Source: Streptomyces fulvoviolaceus
GTDB lineage: Bacteria > Actinomycetota > Actinomycetes > Streptomycetales > Streptomycetaceae
Direction: 5' to 3'
DNA length: 64,000 bases
NCBI RefSeq assembly: GCF_000718165.1
Contig: NZ_JOEY01000004.1
Location: 186,001 to 250,000 of the forward strand
The translations under genes were made by a program, and so were the position numbers. Shown piece after piece: positions 43,775 to 52,178 of the stretch; the stretch's first letter is position 1, and each line of letters opens with the position of its first letter. A model generated the notes under the pieces. The model was not told the DNA's origin and did not search any database. It saw nothing but the letters and a program-made list of their open reading frames with translations.

Positions 43775-44434
43775 ATGGACGAGCTCGTACAGGCATGGGT
43801 GGACGGGTGGGTCGTATCGCGCGGGGCCGCTCCGCCCGTGGTCGAGCCCTGGGGGTGCACCATCGACATGGGGCAGGCCCACCACGTCTCACGGCATGTC
43901 CTCGGCGCCGTGAACGACGCCGTCGAGGAGGCCGCCGTCCGGAAGGTCGCGGACGCGGTGACCGGGGCCGGGGTGTGGCTGAAGGTGTTCACCGATCCGG
44001 CGGTGGTCGGGCCCTGGCTCGGAGCGGGCTGGTGGATCGACCCCGAGGACGGCTACCTGATGTCGGTCCCGCTGACGGCGGCCGGGGACACCTCACCCCC
44101 GGCCGGGTACCGGGTGCGCGTCTGGACCGCGGGTGGAGTCACGCGCATGCTCGTCGCCGCACCCGACGGCTCCCTCGCGGCCCGCGGCCAGGTCGCCCCG
44201 ACCGGCCCCACCGCGGTCTTCGACCAGATCGAGACCACCCCCGCCCACCGCCGCCGGGGCCTGGGCAGCCTCGTCATGCGCACGCTTCAGCACGCCGCCG
44301 CCGGCCAGGGCGCGGAGACCGGCGTACTGGGCGGCACCCCGGCCGGACGGGCGCTGTACGAGTCCCTGGGCTGGCGGGTCCACGCCCTGCTGACCAGCGC
44401 CAAGTTCACGGGGCCGGAGGGCACGGAGACGTAG
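43775..44434 (+). CDS. GNAT family N-acetyltransferase
   Basis: This 219-residue protein has an N-terminal lobe (MDELVQAWVDGWVVSRG...) followed by a C-terminal GNAT core from about residue 105. The acetyl-CoA pyrophosphate loop is HRRRGLGSLVMRTL (R/Q-x2-G-x-G/A type), preceded by the strand VFDQIETTPA, with a YESLGWRVHA C-terminal motif. The double-lobed arrangement is common in Streptomyces GNATs of unknown substrate. The ribosome binding site is AGAGGTGTC. The AT-rich dyad directly upstream suggests it is individually regulated. Confidence 0.88.
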   Translation: MDELVQAWVDGWVVSRGAAPPVVEPWGCTIDMGQAHHVSRHVLGAVNDAVEEAAVRKVADAVTGAGVWLKVFTDPAVVGPWLGAGWWIDPEDGYLMSVPLTAAGDTSPPAGYRVRVWTAGGVTRMLVAAPDGSLAARGQVAPTGPTAVFDQIETTPAHRRRGLGSLVMRTLQHAAAGQGAETGVLGGTPAGRALYESLGWRVHALLTSAKFTGPEGTET

Positions 44435-44473
44435 CCGGGACGGCCGTACGACAGCCCGGGGCACCGCGTGGCA

Positions 44474-45304
44474 TCAGAGCTGAGGTGGGTCGGGCATATG
44501 GACCGGCATCACTCCGAGGACGAGGTTCTCCAGAGCCTCGGGCATACGGCCGAAGCGGGCCGGCCGGCCGGCGACGAGATACAGCTCGCCGTGCTCGTCC
44601 AGGCCGAGGAAGAAGCGGCCGTGGTCGACTTCCCCCAGCGGAGCGATGCGGCGGCCGATCTCCTCGCCCCAGTCGCCGAAGCGGTCGTCCTCGCCCAGCG
44701 CGAGCAGGGGGTCGAGTTCGAAGGCTTCCCGCGCGCTGGTGATCCCGGAGCCGCCGCTGCCGACCGTCAGCCCGCCGAACTCCCGCAGGAATTCCTCGGC
44801 GGCGGAATGGATGTGAAAGCCGTCCGCTTCCAGGCGCTCTCGCCACGCTGTCGTGTCGACGCTTCGCCCTGGATACCAGCCGGCACCCCGCAGCACCGCC
44901 TCCACCTCGGCCGACCAGACATGCGGCCCCTGCGTCCGCGCGACCTGCCGGTCGCGCACCAACCGGGCTGCGAACGCGGCGGCCTCCGCGGGATCAGCCG
45001 TCTCCAGAGCGACGCGCTCGCCACCGACCGGGCGGCCCTCCACCAGGTAGGTGTCGGGCCGGGCGAACATCGCCGGGAGCGGTTCACGGCCCCACTCCTC
45101 CCAGCTGTCCGATGCCGAAACGCCGAGCTGCCGCATCGAGATCCACGGATACATCGCGCTCAGCAACGGCTCCCGCCTGGCCGCCTGAATCAACAGCCAC
45201 AGGGACGGCGAGGACCGGTCGCCCTCGGCGGACCGCGGACGACATGCCTCCTGGAGCTCCGCCCAAGCCTGCGCATGGCTCCTCTTCACACCGTCAGCTC
45301 CCAT
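44474..45304 (-). CDS. DUF6193/SUKH-3-type protein, possible immunity or regulatory protein
   Basis: This 276-residue soluble protein starts at the ATG that overlaps the end of the upstream MFS gene (ATGGGAGCTGA). Its N-terminal half, with AWAELQEACRP and LLSAMYPWISMRQLGVSAS, resembles the small DUF6193 domain. From about residue 136, VLRGAGWYPGRSVDTTAWRERL and AEEFLREFGGLTV match the SUKH-3 immunity domain, and PLGEVDHGRFFLGLDEHGELYLVAG fits its C-terminal half. SUKH proteins often neutralise polymorphic toxins, but stand-alone copies are frequent in Streptomyces with no toxin nearby, as here. Domain names are from pattern memory. Confidence 0.75.
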   Translation of the reverse strand: MGADGVKRSHAQAWAELQEACRPRSAEGDRSSPSLWLLIQAARREPLLSAMYPWISMRQLGVSASDSWEEWGREPLPAMFARPDTYLVEGRPVGGERVALETADPAEAAAFAARLVRDRQVARTQGPHVWSAEVEAVLRGAGWYPGRSVDTTAWRERLEADGFHIHSAAEEFLREFGGLTVGSGGSGITSAREAFELDPLLALGEDDRFGDWGEEIGRRIAPLGEVDHGRFFLGLDEHGELYLVAGRPARFGRMPEALENLVLGVMPVHMPDPPQL

Positions 45305-46685
45305 GGCCCGACGATGCGGCACCTTCTCCGGCATCGTCAACGACGGGTGTGCCCCGGGGCTCCGGCTGCGGGGCCGGGAGCGCCCGTCCCAGGTGTGCGA
45401 GCGGGGACAGGGCCATCAGCGCCGGTGACAGCAGCATGCCCGTGGCCGTCATCAGGAGGCTGGTGCGCAGCCCCCACTCCTCCGCGAGAAATCCGCCGAA
45501 CAGGGAGCCGAGCGGGGCCAGCCCCATGCCGACAAACGTGATCGTCGCGGCCGCACGGCCTTGCATCCCATCCGGAGTGACGGTCTGCCGGACAGCCATG
45601 ACCGAGACGGATACCAATTGGCTGGAGATCCCGAACACGAAGCTGACCACGAGAAGCGCGGGAACCGTCACCGCCGAGGAGCCGTGCAGCGCGGCCACAC
45701 ACATGAACACGCCGTCGCCAAGCGCCGCCGCGGACACGAGCACCACGCCATAGCCGAACCGGCTCGGCAGACGGGCGGCCAGCATCGAGCCCAGGAGGGC
45801 GCCCGGCCCCGTTGCCGCAAGCGCCAGCCCGACGGCGGTTCCCGACAGGTGCAGTTCCCTCGGCAGGAAGAGCAAATAGACGGTCATCATGGCCGCGAAG
45901 GCGAACTGGAAAGCGGCCGAGGCGAGGCACACGGTCCGCAGCAAAGTACTCCCGATGACGAAACGGAGGCCCTCATGGATCCGCCGCCAGACCTGTGGGG
46001 GACGTTCCGAACGCTCCGGGATCGATTCGATCCGACGGATCCGTCGGATCGACAGGAACGACAACGCGAAGAACAGCGCGCCGGACGCGGCAGCGATCGG
46101 CGCCGACAGCAGGGACACCAACGCACCGCCGAGGGCGGGACCGCCGATCTGCGCCGCGGACCGGCTGCCCTCCAGCGCGCTGTTGCCCTGCACCAGCTGA
46201 TCGCGTTCCACCAGCCGCACGAGAGACGCCTGGTAGGCGACATCGAAGAACACGGACAGGGCCCCGACGGCGAAGGCGACCACCAGCAACGCGGGAAGGC
46301 CGAGCCAACCGAGCAGGCCGGCCACGGCGGCGGCGCCCAGTGCCAGGGTCCGGCCGACATCGGTCAGCACCATCACCGTGCGGGTCCGCCACCTGTCTAC
46401 CCACGCGCCGACGAAGAGCGAGAGCAACAGGATCGGCGCCTGCCCCACCGCGCGGAGGGCGCCCAACTGCCCGGCACCGGCGTCGAGCGTCAGGACGGCG
46501 AAGAGCGGCAGGACCAACAGACCTGTGTGTTTGCCGAGTTGGGAGGCTGTCTGACCGATCCAGAGCCTGCGGAAGTCGCCGTCCCGCCACAGACTTGACG
46601 GAACAGGCCGACCGGAATCGGATACAGCGGAACCAGATGCGGAGGAGGAAGCGGACGGCACGGGTACCCCTTGGGCTGCCGACAA
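45294..46685 (-). CDS. MFS exporter (MFS_3 / EntS-like)
   Basis: This 463-residue protein has 12 predicted membrane helices. It contains LWRDGDFRRLWIGQTASQLGKH at the first helix, the loop 2-3 motif GAWVDRWRTRTVMVLTDVGR, and VAYQASLVRLVERDQLVQGNSALEGSRSAAQIGGPALGGAL, all typical of MFS_3 transporters such as the enterobactin exporter EntS and macrolide efflux proteins. The N-terminal ~30 residues are Ser-rich and probably cytoplasmic. The cargo cannot be predicted. The stop codon overlaps the start of the DUF6193/SUKH-type gene by 11 bp, so the two form an operon. Confidence 0.88.
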   Translation of the reverse strand: MSAAQGVPVPSASSSASGSAVSDSGRPVPSSLWRDGDFRRLWIGQTASQLGKHTGLLVLPLFAVLTLDAGAGQLGALRAVGQAPILLLSLFVGAWVDRWRTRTVMVLTDVGRTLALGAAAVAGLLGWLGLPALLVVAFAVGALSVFFDVAYQASLVRLVERDQLVQGNSALEGSRSAAQIGGPALGGALVSLLSAPIAAASGALFFALSFLSIRRIRRIESIPERSERPPQVWRRIHEGLRFVIGSTLLRTVCLASAAFQFAFAAMMTVYLLFLPRELHLSGTAVGLALAATGPGALLGSMLAARLPSRFGYGVVLVSAAALGDGVFMCVAALHGSSAVTVPALLVVSFVFGISSQLVSVSVMAVRQTVTPDGMQGRAAATITFVGMGLAPLGSLFGGFLAEEWGLRTSLLMTATGMLLSPALMALSPLAHLGRALPAPQPEPRGTPVVDDAGEGAASSGHGS

Positions 46686-46882
46686 CGAGGCCCGTCACCT
46701 GGCGCGCAACAGGTGCGCCCACGGTTCGGGCAGGGGAAAGACTCGCTGTACCGCACCATCAAGGGCAGCACGCGATGACTGGCCGCTCACGGCCTACGAC
46801 GTCAACGCGTGCTCGGACGACCGGGCATGTCCTTCTCTCCTCGTGGGTCACTCGCCGCACCCGGACACTAACCCTCGGCGGC

Positions 46883-48097
46883 TCAGCGCGAAAGACGATT
46901 TCGGGTTGTGGAGGGCAGCAGGTAATCGCGGATGAACGCCCTTGGGTCGATCTCCTTGTTGACGCTGTTGTCGCCGGCGCTCTCGCTGGTGTTCTGGCTG
47001 GTCACGAGCACGATGTCCGCGCTGGGGATGACGTAGACGAACTGCCCGCCATAGCCCCAGGCAAAGTACGTCGGACGTCCCGAGATGGTGTCCGTCCACC
47101 AGCCCTCGGAATAGGCGAACGTGTCGTCGACCTGTGTGGTCCGGGCCTGTGCCGCCCGCACCGCGCCAGGTGGCACGAGCGGCCGGCCGTCCCACTTGCC
47201 GTCGTGCAGGTAGAGGAGGCCGAACTTGGCCATCTCCCGTGGCGTCAGATAGACGTTGTACCCGCCGGAGAAGATGCCTTGCGGGTCACGGCCCCAGTGC
47301 TCGGCCGTGACACCCATCGGTCCGAACAGGTGCCGGTGGGCGAACTGGCAGGTGCTCATGCGCGTGGCCTTCTGCAGCACGGCCGAGACGACGTGCGTAT
47401 TGCCGCTGCTGTAGTTGTACGTCGCGCCGGGGGCGGATACGAGCGAGCGGCCGAGAATCTCCTGGACCCAGTCCGTCGACGCCTTCTCGACCTGGCTCTC
47501 GGTCGAGTCCTCGGTCCAGTCGAGACCCGACCTCATGGTCAGCAGATGCCGGATGGTGATCCTCTTCTTGTCCGGCGACTCCGGCGACTCCGGCGACGCA
47601 TTGCCGAAGTACTCCGGCAGATAGTCGGCCACCGGGTCGTCCAGGCTTCCGATGTAGCCCTTCGCGATGGCGATGTGGACCAGCGCCTGCAGAATGCTCT
47701 TCGACACCGAGTGGACGTTGTTGCTCTGCGCTGCGCCACTGCCGTGGTAGTACCGCTCGGCCACGAGACGGTCGTGCCGGATGACCAGCGCGCTGAACAG
47801 CGACGCGTTGTTCCCGAGTTCGGTCAGCCCCGTACGCAACAGGGTGGAGTCCATCCCCTGCTCCTCCGGCGCGGTCGATGACAGATCCGCACCGTCGTCC
47901 CGGGGATCCGTGTACGTCGGATTGCTCTCATAGAACGTCCGGCCGTCACCTGCGATCCGGGTGCAGTCGACGGTCGCCGTCCTGGCCGTCGACGTTGCCG
48001 ACTCGGCGCACCCGGCCAACGCGAGGAGCGGGAGTATCGGCACCACCCAAGCCGTCCGCCACGATCTCTGCTTTCGCGATCTCATGACCGGCTTCAT
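46883..48097 (-). CDS. Serine hydrolase lipoprotein (beta-lactamase class C family)
   Basis: This 404-residue protein has a lipobox LLALAGC (Cys at about residue 29). The class C / DD-peptidase-like fold follows: SxxK motif HSVSKSILQ, a second motif in YNYSSGNTHVV (Tyr at the YxN position but Ser in place of Asn), MAKFGLLYLHDGKW, and GYGGQFVYVIP near the C-terminus. It is probably an esterase or D-aminopeptidase-type enzyme displayed on the outer membrane face and is not necessarily a beta-lactamase. A 9-nt repeat encodes SPESPESPD in a loop. Codon use is slightly less GC-biased than its neighbours, hinting at acquisition. Confidence 0.88.
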   Translation of the reverse strand: MKPVMRSRKQRSWRTAWVVPILPLLALAGCAESATSTARTATVDCTRIAGDGRTFYESNPTYTDPRDDGADLSSTAPEEQGMDSTLLRTGLTELGNNASLFSALVIRHDRLVAERYYHGSGAAQSNNVHSVSKSILQALVHIAIAKGYIGSLDDPVADYLPEYFGNASPESPESPDKKRITIRHLLTMRSGLDWTEDSTESQVEKASTDWVQEILGRSLVSAPGATYNYSSGNTHVVSAVLQKATRMSTCQFAHRHLFGPMGVTAEHWGRDPQGIFSGGYNVYLTPREMAKFGLLYLHDGKWDGRPLVPPGAVRAAQARTTQVDDTFAYSEGWWTDTISGRPTYFAWGYGGQFVYVIPSADIVLVTSQNTSESAGDNSVNKEIDPRAFIRDYLLPSTTRNRLSR

Positions 48098-48269
48098 CCT
48101 GATCCCACCACCCTTCCGGGCACCGTATCCAGGACGGTGGAGTCGGGCGGTGACTTTCCGTGGATCGGCCCATCGGCCTCACGAGAGCGGCTCAAGCCGG
48201 ACGACCTTGCCCTGACTCCCCGCCGAAAACCCCCGCGCATCCCGTGACCAGGCCTGCCATGATGCGCGG

Positions 48270-48884
48270 ATGATCGCCCCGATACTCCCGGTGGTGCCCG
48301 CCGGCCGCATTGCGGACAACGCTCAGCCGGTGCTCGACCTGCCCGGAAACGGCAACGGCAGCGACAACGACACCGGCGGCCTGGAACTCCGCCCCTGGCG
48401 CACGACGGACGCCGACGCCCTCGTCGCCGCGAGTCACGACCCGGCCATCAGCCACTGGAACCTCCTGCCCGCGCTGTCCGAGGACGAGGCACGCGCGCGT
48501 ATCGAGCGCATGCACGAGCGCTGGACGGCGGAGACGGCCGCGGTCTGGGCGATCGCCCGGCCGGGTGGAGGGGAAGTCCTCGGCCTCGCCGCCTGGATCG
48601 GCATCGACCTCACCCGCGGCAACGCCGAGATCGCCTACTGGGTGCTGCCCGCCGGCCGCGGCGCCGGTATCGCCGTCGAGGCCGCCCGGCGCCTGACGCG
48701 CTGGGCCCTGGACGACCTCGGTCTGCACCGCCTCACGCTGTGCCACTCGGTGGCCAACCCGGCGTCCTGCCGGGTCGCGGAGAAGGCCGGTTTCCGGCTG
48801 GAGGGCACCATGCGCGGCGCCCTGCTGCACGCCGACGGCTGGCACGACGACCACCTGCACGCGCGCGTACGAGGGGACGAATGA
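48270..48884 (+). CDS. GNAT acetyltransferase (RimJ/RimL-like)
   Basis: This 204-residue protein contains LELRPWRTTDADALVAASHDP, the typical opening of RimJ/RimL-type GNATs at about residue 37, then EIAYWVLPAGRGAGIAVEAAR with the acetyl-CoA loop GRGAGIA, and WALDDLGLHRLTLCHSVANPASCRVAEKAGFRLEG, the characteristic end motif. The ~35-residue N-terminal leader (IAPILPVVPAGRIADN) is atypical, so a later start is possible. Its stop overlaps the next GNAT gene by ATGA, making a two-gene unit. Confidence 0.9.
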   Translation: MIAPILPVVPAGRIADNAQPVLDLPGNGNGSDNDTGGLELRPWRTTDADALVAASHDPAISHWNLLPALSEDEARARIERMHERWTAETAAVWAIARPGGGEVLGLAAWIGIDLTRGNAEIAYWVLPAGRGAGIAVEAARRLTRWALDDLGLHRLTLCHSVANPASCRVAEKAGFRLEGTMRGALLHADGWHDDHLHARVRGDE

Positions 48885-49696
48885 CCATGAGCACGGCAGA
48901 CGTACGGACCCAGGCCGACCTCCTCGCCGCCTACGACGACCAGATGCGCGGCGCTCCCCCGAACCCGCCCGCGGGAGTGACGTACGAACACGACGGGCCG
49001 CTATTGCGGATCGTCGGCCAGTTCCGCGGGTTGGTCAGCGGGCCGCGTGACCTCGGCGTGGCGGGCGACGCGTTGGACGGGCTGATCGCCCGGCAGCGGG
49101 ACTTCTTCGCGGCGCGCGGCGAGGCGGTGGAGTGGAAGACCCGGGCCCACGACGTCCCTGCCGACCTCACCGACCGGCTCCGCGCGGCGGGCTTCGTGCC
49201 CGAGGAGCAGGAGACGGTAATGGTCGGCCGGGCCGCCGAGATGGCCGTAGGACAGCCTGTGCTGCCGGACGGGGTCGCGCTGCGCCAGGTCACCGAGGAC
49301 GCGGACATGCGCCGTATCGCCGCGATGGAGTCGGCGGTGTGGGAGCAGGACTGGAGCTGGCTCGCCGAGGACCTGATCGGACGGGTGGCCACCGCTCCGG
49401 GCGAGATCGCGGTGTACGTCGCCGAGGCGGGCGGCGAGGTGGTCTCCGCGGCCTGGCTGGTGTTCCGCGCGGGCACGGAGTTCGCGGGCATGTGGGGTGG
49501 TTCCACGCTCGCCGGGTGGCGGGGCCGGGGGATCTACCGCGCGCTCGTCGCCGTACGGGCCGAGCTCGCCGTCTCCCGCGGGGTCACGTATCTGCAGGTG
49601 GACGCCTCCGACGACAGCGCGCCCATCCTGCGGCGGCTCGGCTTCCACGCGGTGACGACGACCACGCCGTACGTCTGGACGCCACCGAGCCCATAG
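48881..49696 (+). CDS. GNAT family N-acetyltransferase
   Basis: This 271-residue protein starts at the ATG overlapping the stop of the previous GNAT gene. The N-terminal lobe (LLRIVGQFRGLVSGP, DLTDRLRAAGFVPEEQETVMVG) precedes a C-terminal GNAT domain: LRQVTEDADMRRIAAMESAVW, AVYVAEAGGEVVSAAWLVF, and GWRGRGIYRALVAVRAELA with the CoA-binding GRGI loop. VTYLQVDASDDSAPILRRLGFHAVTTTTPY completes the fold. Substrate is unknown. Co-translation with a different GNAT suggests the two act in one pathway or on related substrates. Confidence 0.9.
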   Translation: MTMSTADVRTQADLLAAYDDQMRGAPPNPPAGVTYEHDGPLLRIVGQFRGLVSGPRDLGVAGDALDGLIARQRDFFAARGEAVEWKTRAHDVPADLTDRLRAAGFVPEEQETVMVGRAAEMAVGQPVLPDGVALRQVTEDADMRRIAAMESAVWEQDWSWLAEDLIGRVATAPGEIAVYVAEAGGEVVSAAWLVFRAGTEFAGMWGGSTLAGWRGRGIYRALVAVRAELAVSRGVTYLQVDASDDSAPILRRLGFHAVTTTTPYVWTPPSP

Positions 49697-49835
49697 CCCC
49701 CGGCACTGCCACGGCATCGCAAGGTCTCCGCCACGCTTCCGCAACGGTATTCACAGGGAATGCCCGCACACTGCAAGCTCGTTCACAGCTTGTGCGACCG
49801 TGAAAACGGTGATTTACGGGGACTTGGGGAACACG

Positions 49836-51338
49836 ATGACCGAGGGACAGCCGGGGCCGGAACGCCGACGGGGACCGGGACGGCGTGCGGTGATCGCGGG
49901 GGCCGCGGTGGTGGCGACGGGGGCCACGATTCCCGTGGTGACAAAGGCGATCGACAGCGGGGACACTCCCCCTGCGAGCGCCCCGCACACGGCGGCCCCG
50001 GTGGCGAGCCGCGCCACCTCCCCGACCCCGACCCCCACTCGCCGCGCCCGCTCCGACAAGCGCCCCAACATCCTGCTCGTCCTCACCGACGACCAGCCGA
50101 AGGAGACGGACTGGGCGCTGCGGCAGACCGCCGACTGGCTCGGCGGCAGCGGTGTCACCTTCGCGCGGGCGCACGCCAACACCCCGCTCTGCGCGCCCTC
50201 GCGCGCCTCGATCATGTCGGGCCGGTACGCCCACAACCACGGCCTCCTCGACACCCGCCACCCCGCCCACCTGGACCAGCACACCACCGTGCAGCGGCAG
50301 TTGCACGAGGCGGGCTACCGCACGGGCCTGTTCGGCAAGTACCTGAATTTCTGGCGCCCGGGCACCAATCCGCCCCACTTCGACGAGTGGCTGCTCCAGG
50401 AGCCGGTGGCCTACTACAACGGCCACTACAACAACAACGGCACCGTCCGGAACATCAAGGGCTACAACACCACCGTCATCAAGGACCGCGCCCTCGACTT
50501 CATCGACAGGTCCCGTACGGACGACCGGCCCTGGTTCGCGTACGTCGCCACGCGCTCGGCGCACGAGGTGAACATCCCGGAGACGAAGTACGCCCACGCG
50601 CGCGTGCCCGACTGGGACGGCCGGCCGTCGGTCTTCGAGAGCGACAAGGCCGACAAGCCGCCCTTCCTCCGCAAGGCGAACCACTCCTTCGAGCAGGGGA
50701 AGGCCCTGCGCGAGCGCCAGTTGCGGACCCTGCTCTCGGTGGACGACGCCATGCGCGACTTCCACGACAAGCTGCGCGCGCTCGGCCAACTCGACAACAC
50801 CCTCGTGCTGTTCACCAGCGACCACGGCCTGTGCTGGGGCGACCACGGCTGGCTGCGCAAGTCGGTGCCCTACCGCCCGAGCCTGGAGGTGCCGTTCCAG
50901 CTGTCCTGGCCGGCCGGCGGCTTCACCGGAGGAACCGACGACCGTCTCACCGGCCACGTCGACATCGCCCCCACCTTCCTCGATGCGGCCGGCATCACCC
51001 CGGACACCCCGCACGACGGCCACTCCCTGCTCGACCGCGGCAACGACCGCGACCACCTGCTCGCCGAGTGGTGGTGGAACCGCCAGGACAAGCAGCCGAT
51101 CCACACCTGGGCGTCGTACATCGGCAAGTCCGAGCAGTACACGGAGTACTACCGCGGCCGCCTTGACGCCGACGGCCGCCCGAAGGGCAGTGGCAAGGTG
51201 ATCTTCCGCGAGTACTACGACCTGCGCGCCGATCCCTACCAGCTCACGAACCGGTTGCATGGCGCGAGCACGGCGGAGGAACGGCGGCTGGGGGTACCGG
51301 GGTTGGCGAAGGGGCTGGCGGCGGCGCGGCTCAGCTGA
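49836..51338 (+). CDS. Exported sulfatase (formylglycine-type)
   Basis: This 500-residue protein begins at MTEGQPGPERRRG, where GGGGA stands 6-10 nt upstream. A longer version from 49800 lacks a good site. The signal has RR residues followed by AVIAGAAVVATGA, suggesting Tat export. The sulfatase signature CAPSRASIMSGRY contains the Cys converted to formylglycine, and RPNILLVLTDDQ supplies the metal-binding Asp pair. TSDHGLCWGDHGW supplies the second metal site. GLFGKYLNFW and the C-terminal subdomain (YYDLRADPYQLTN) are typical of arylsulfatase A-like enzymes. The preference for a secreted sulfate ester is inferred. A sulfatase-maturing enzyme must be encoded elsewhere. Confidence 0.92.
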   Translation: MTEGQPGPERRRGPGRRAVIAGAAVVATGATIPVVTKAIDSGDTPPASAPHTAAPVASRATSPTPTPTRRARSDKRPNILLVLTDDQPKETDWALRQTADWLGGSGVTFARAHANTPLCAPSRASIMSGRYAHNHGLLDTRHPAHLDQHTTVQRQLHEAGYRTGLFGKYLNFWRPGTNPPHFDEWLLQEPVAYYNGHYNNNGTVRNIKGYNTTVIKDRALDFIDRSRTDDRPWFAYVATRSAHEVNIPETKYAHARVPDWDGRPSVFESDKADKPPFLRKANHSFEQGKALRERQLRTLLSVDDAMRDFHDKLRALGQLDNTLVLFTSDHGLCWGDHGWLRKSVPYRPSLEVPFQLSWPAGGFTGGTDDRLTGHVDIAPTFLDAAGITPDTPHDGHSLLDRGNDRDHLLAEWWWNRQDKQPIHTWASYIGKSEQYTEYYRGRLDADGRPKGSGKVIFREYYDLRADPYQLTNRLHGASTAEERRLGVPGLAKGLAAARLS

Positions 51339-51509
51339 CCCGGGTGGTGCGCGGGCGCTCGTGCGCCGCCCGTGTGCTCCCTTTTCCCCTACGGCAGTTG
51401 CTGCCGTCGCAACCTCACGCGGCGCGGCCGGCGTTTGGTGGACGTGATGCCATTGGCGGCCGCGCCTGGGAACCCTGCGGCCCGAACGAACGACCACCAC
51501 CGAGGCCGC

Positions 51510-52178
51510 ATGACCACCTATCCCGGGTGCCGGTCCTGCACCGACCCACCGACCGGTCCGGCGTCCGGCGAGGACGATGCCGCACCCTGCGACAGCCATC
51601 TGGTGCACGCGATGGCCGAGGGCAGCAGAGAGGCGTTCTCCGAGCTGTTCACCCGGCACGCGGGGCATGTGTTCGCGCACCTGCTCACCCGCGGCTTCCC
51701 GGCGGAGACTGCCGAGGACGCCGTGCAGGAGGCGTTCCTGACCGCCTGGAAGAGCGCGTCCGGGTTCCACGAGGGGAACGCCGTGGGCTGGCTGCTGCGG
51801 ATCGCGTACTGCCGTGCCGTGGACCAGGAGCGGGCGCACGGGCGGACCCGGGCGGTGGCGAACCGGGCCGGTGATCAGCTGTCCCCGTCCTCGGCCGTCG
51901 CCCCGTCCGCCGAGGACTGCCTCCTCGCCTCCTCGGCCCGCTACACGTCCCTGGCGGTCGCCCTGGCCGGCCTCCCGACCCGCTACCGCGAGGTCATCGA
52001 ACTCCGTTACGTCCACCAGCTCTCCGTCCGCCAGACCGCCCAGCGTCTCGGCGTACCGGAGAACACGGTGAAGGCGTGGGCGGCGCGGGGGTGTGCGCGG
52101 CTGCGGGAGTGGCTGCTGGTGGAAGGGGGTGAGGAGGATGACGACGGTGAGCGGAGGGTTCCCCGGCCTCGGCCTTAG
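51510..52178 (+). CDS. ECF-like RNA polymerase sigma factor
   Basis: This 222-residue protein has region 2 at about residues 35-110 (EAFSELFTRHAGHVFAHLL, DAVQEAFLTAWKSASGF, GWLLRIAYCRAVDQ). Region 4 is at about 145-200 (ALAGLPTRYREVIELRYVHQLSVRQTAQRLGVPENTVKAWAARGC). Region 3 is missing, so this is an ECF (group IV) sigma factor. The start at MTTYPGC is chosen because upstream in-frame codons do not look like protein. The N-terminal ~30 residues contain several Cys. It heads a four-gene operon with a membrane protein, an anti-sigma-like protein and an ABC ATPase. A GGGAACC sequence at 51478 could be part of an autoregulated -35 element. Confidence 0.92.
   Translation: MTTYPGCRSCTDPPTGPASGEDDAAPCDSHLVHAMAEGSREAFSELFTRHAGHVFAHLLTRGFPAETAEDAVQEAFLTAWKSASGFHEGNAVGWLLRIAYCRAVDQERAHGRTRAVANRAGDQLSPSSAVAPSAEDCLLASSARYTSLAVALAGLPTRYREVIELRYVHQLSVRQTAQRLGVPENTVKAWAARGCARLREWLLVEGGEEDDDGERRVPRPRP

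Noticed and set aside
46883..48097. Calling the class C serine hydrolase an antibiotic-resistance beta-lactamase
   Set aside because: Only the fold and SxxK are clear. The YxN motif is altered, and lipoprotein esterases of this family are common in Streptomyces.
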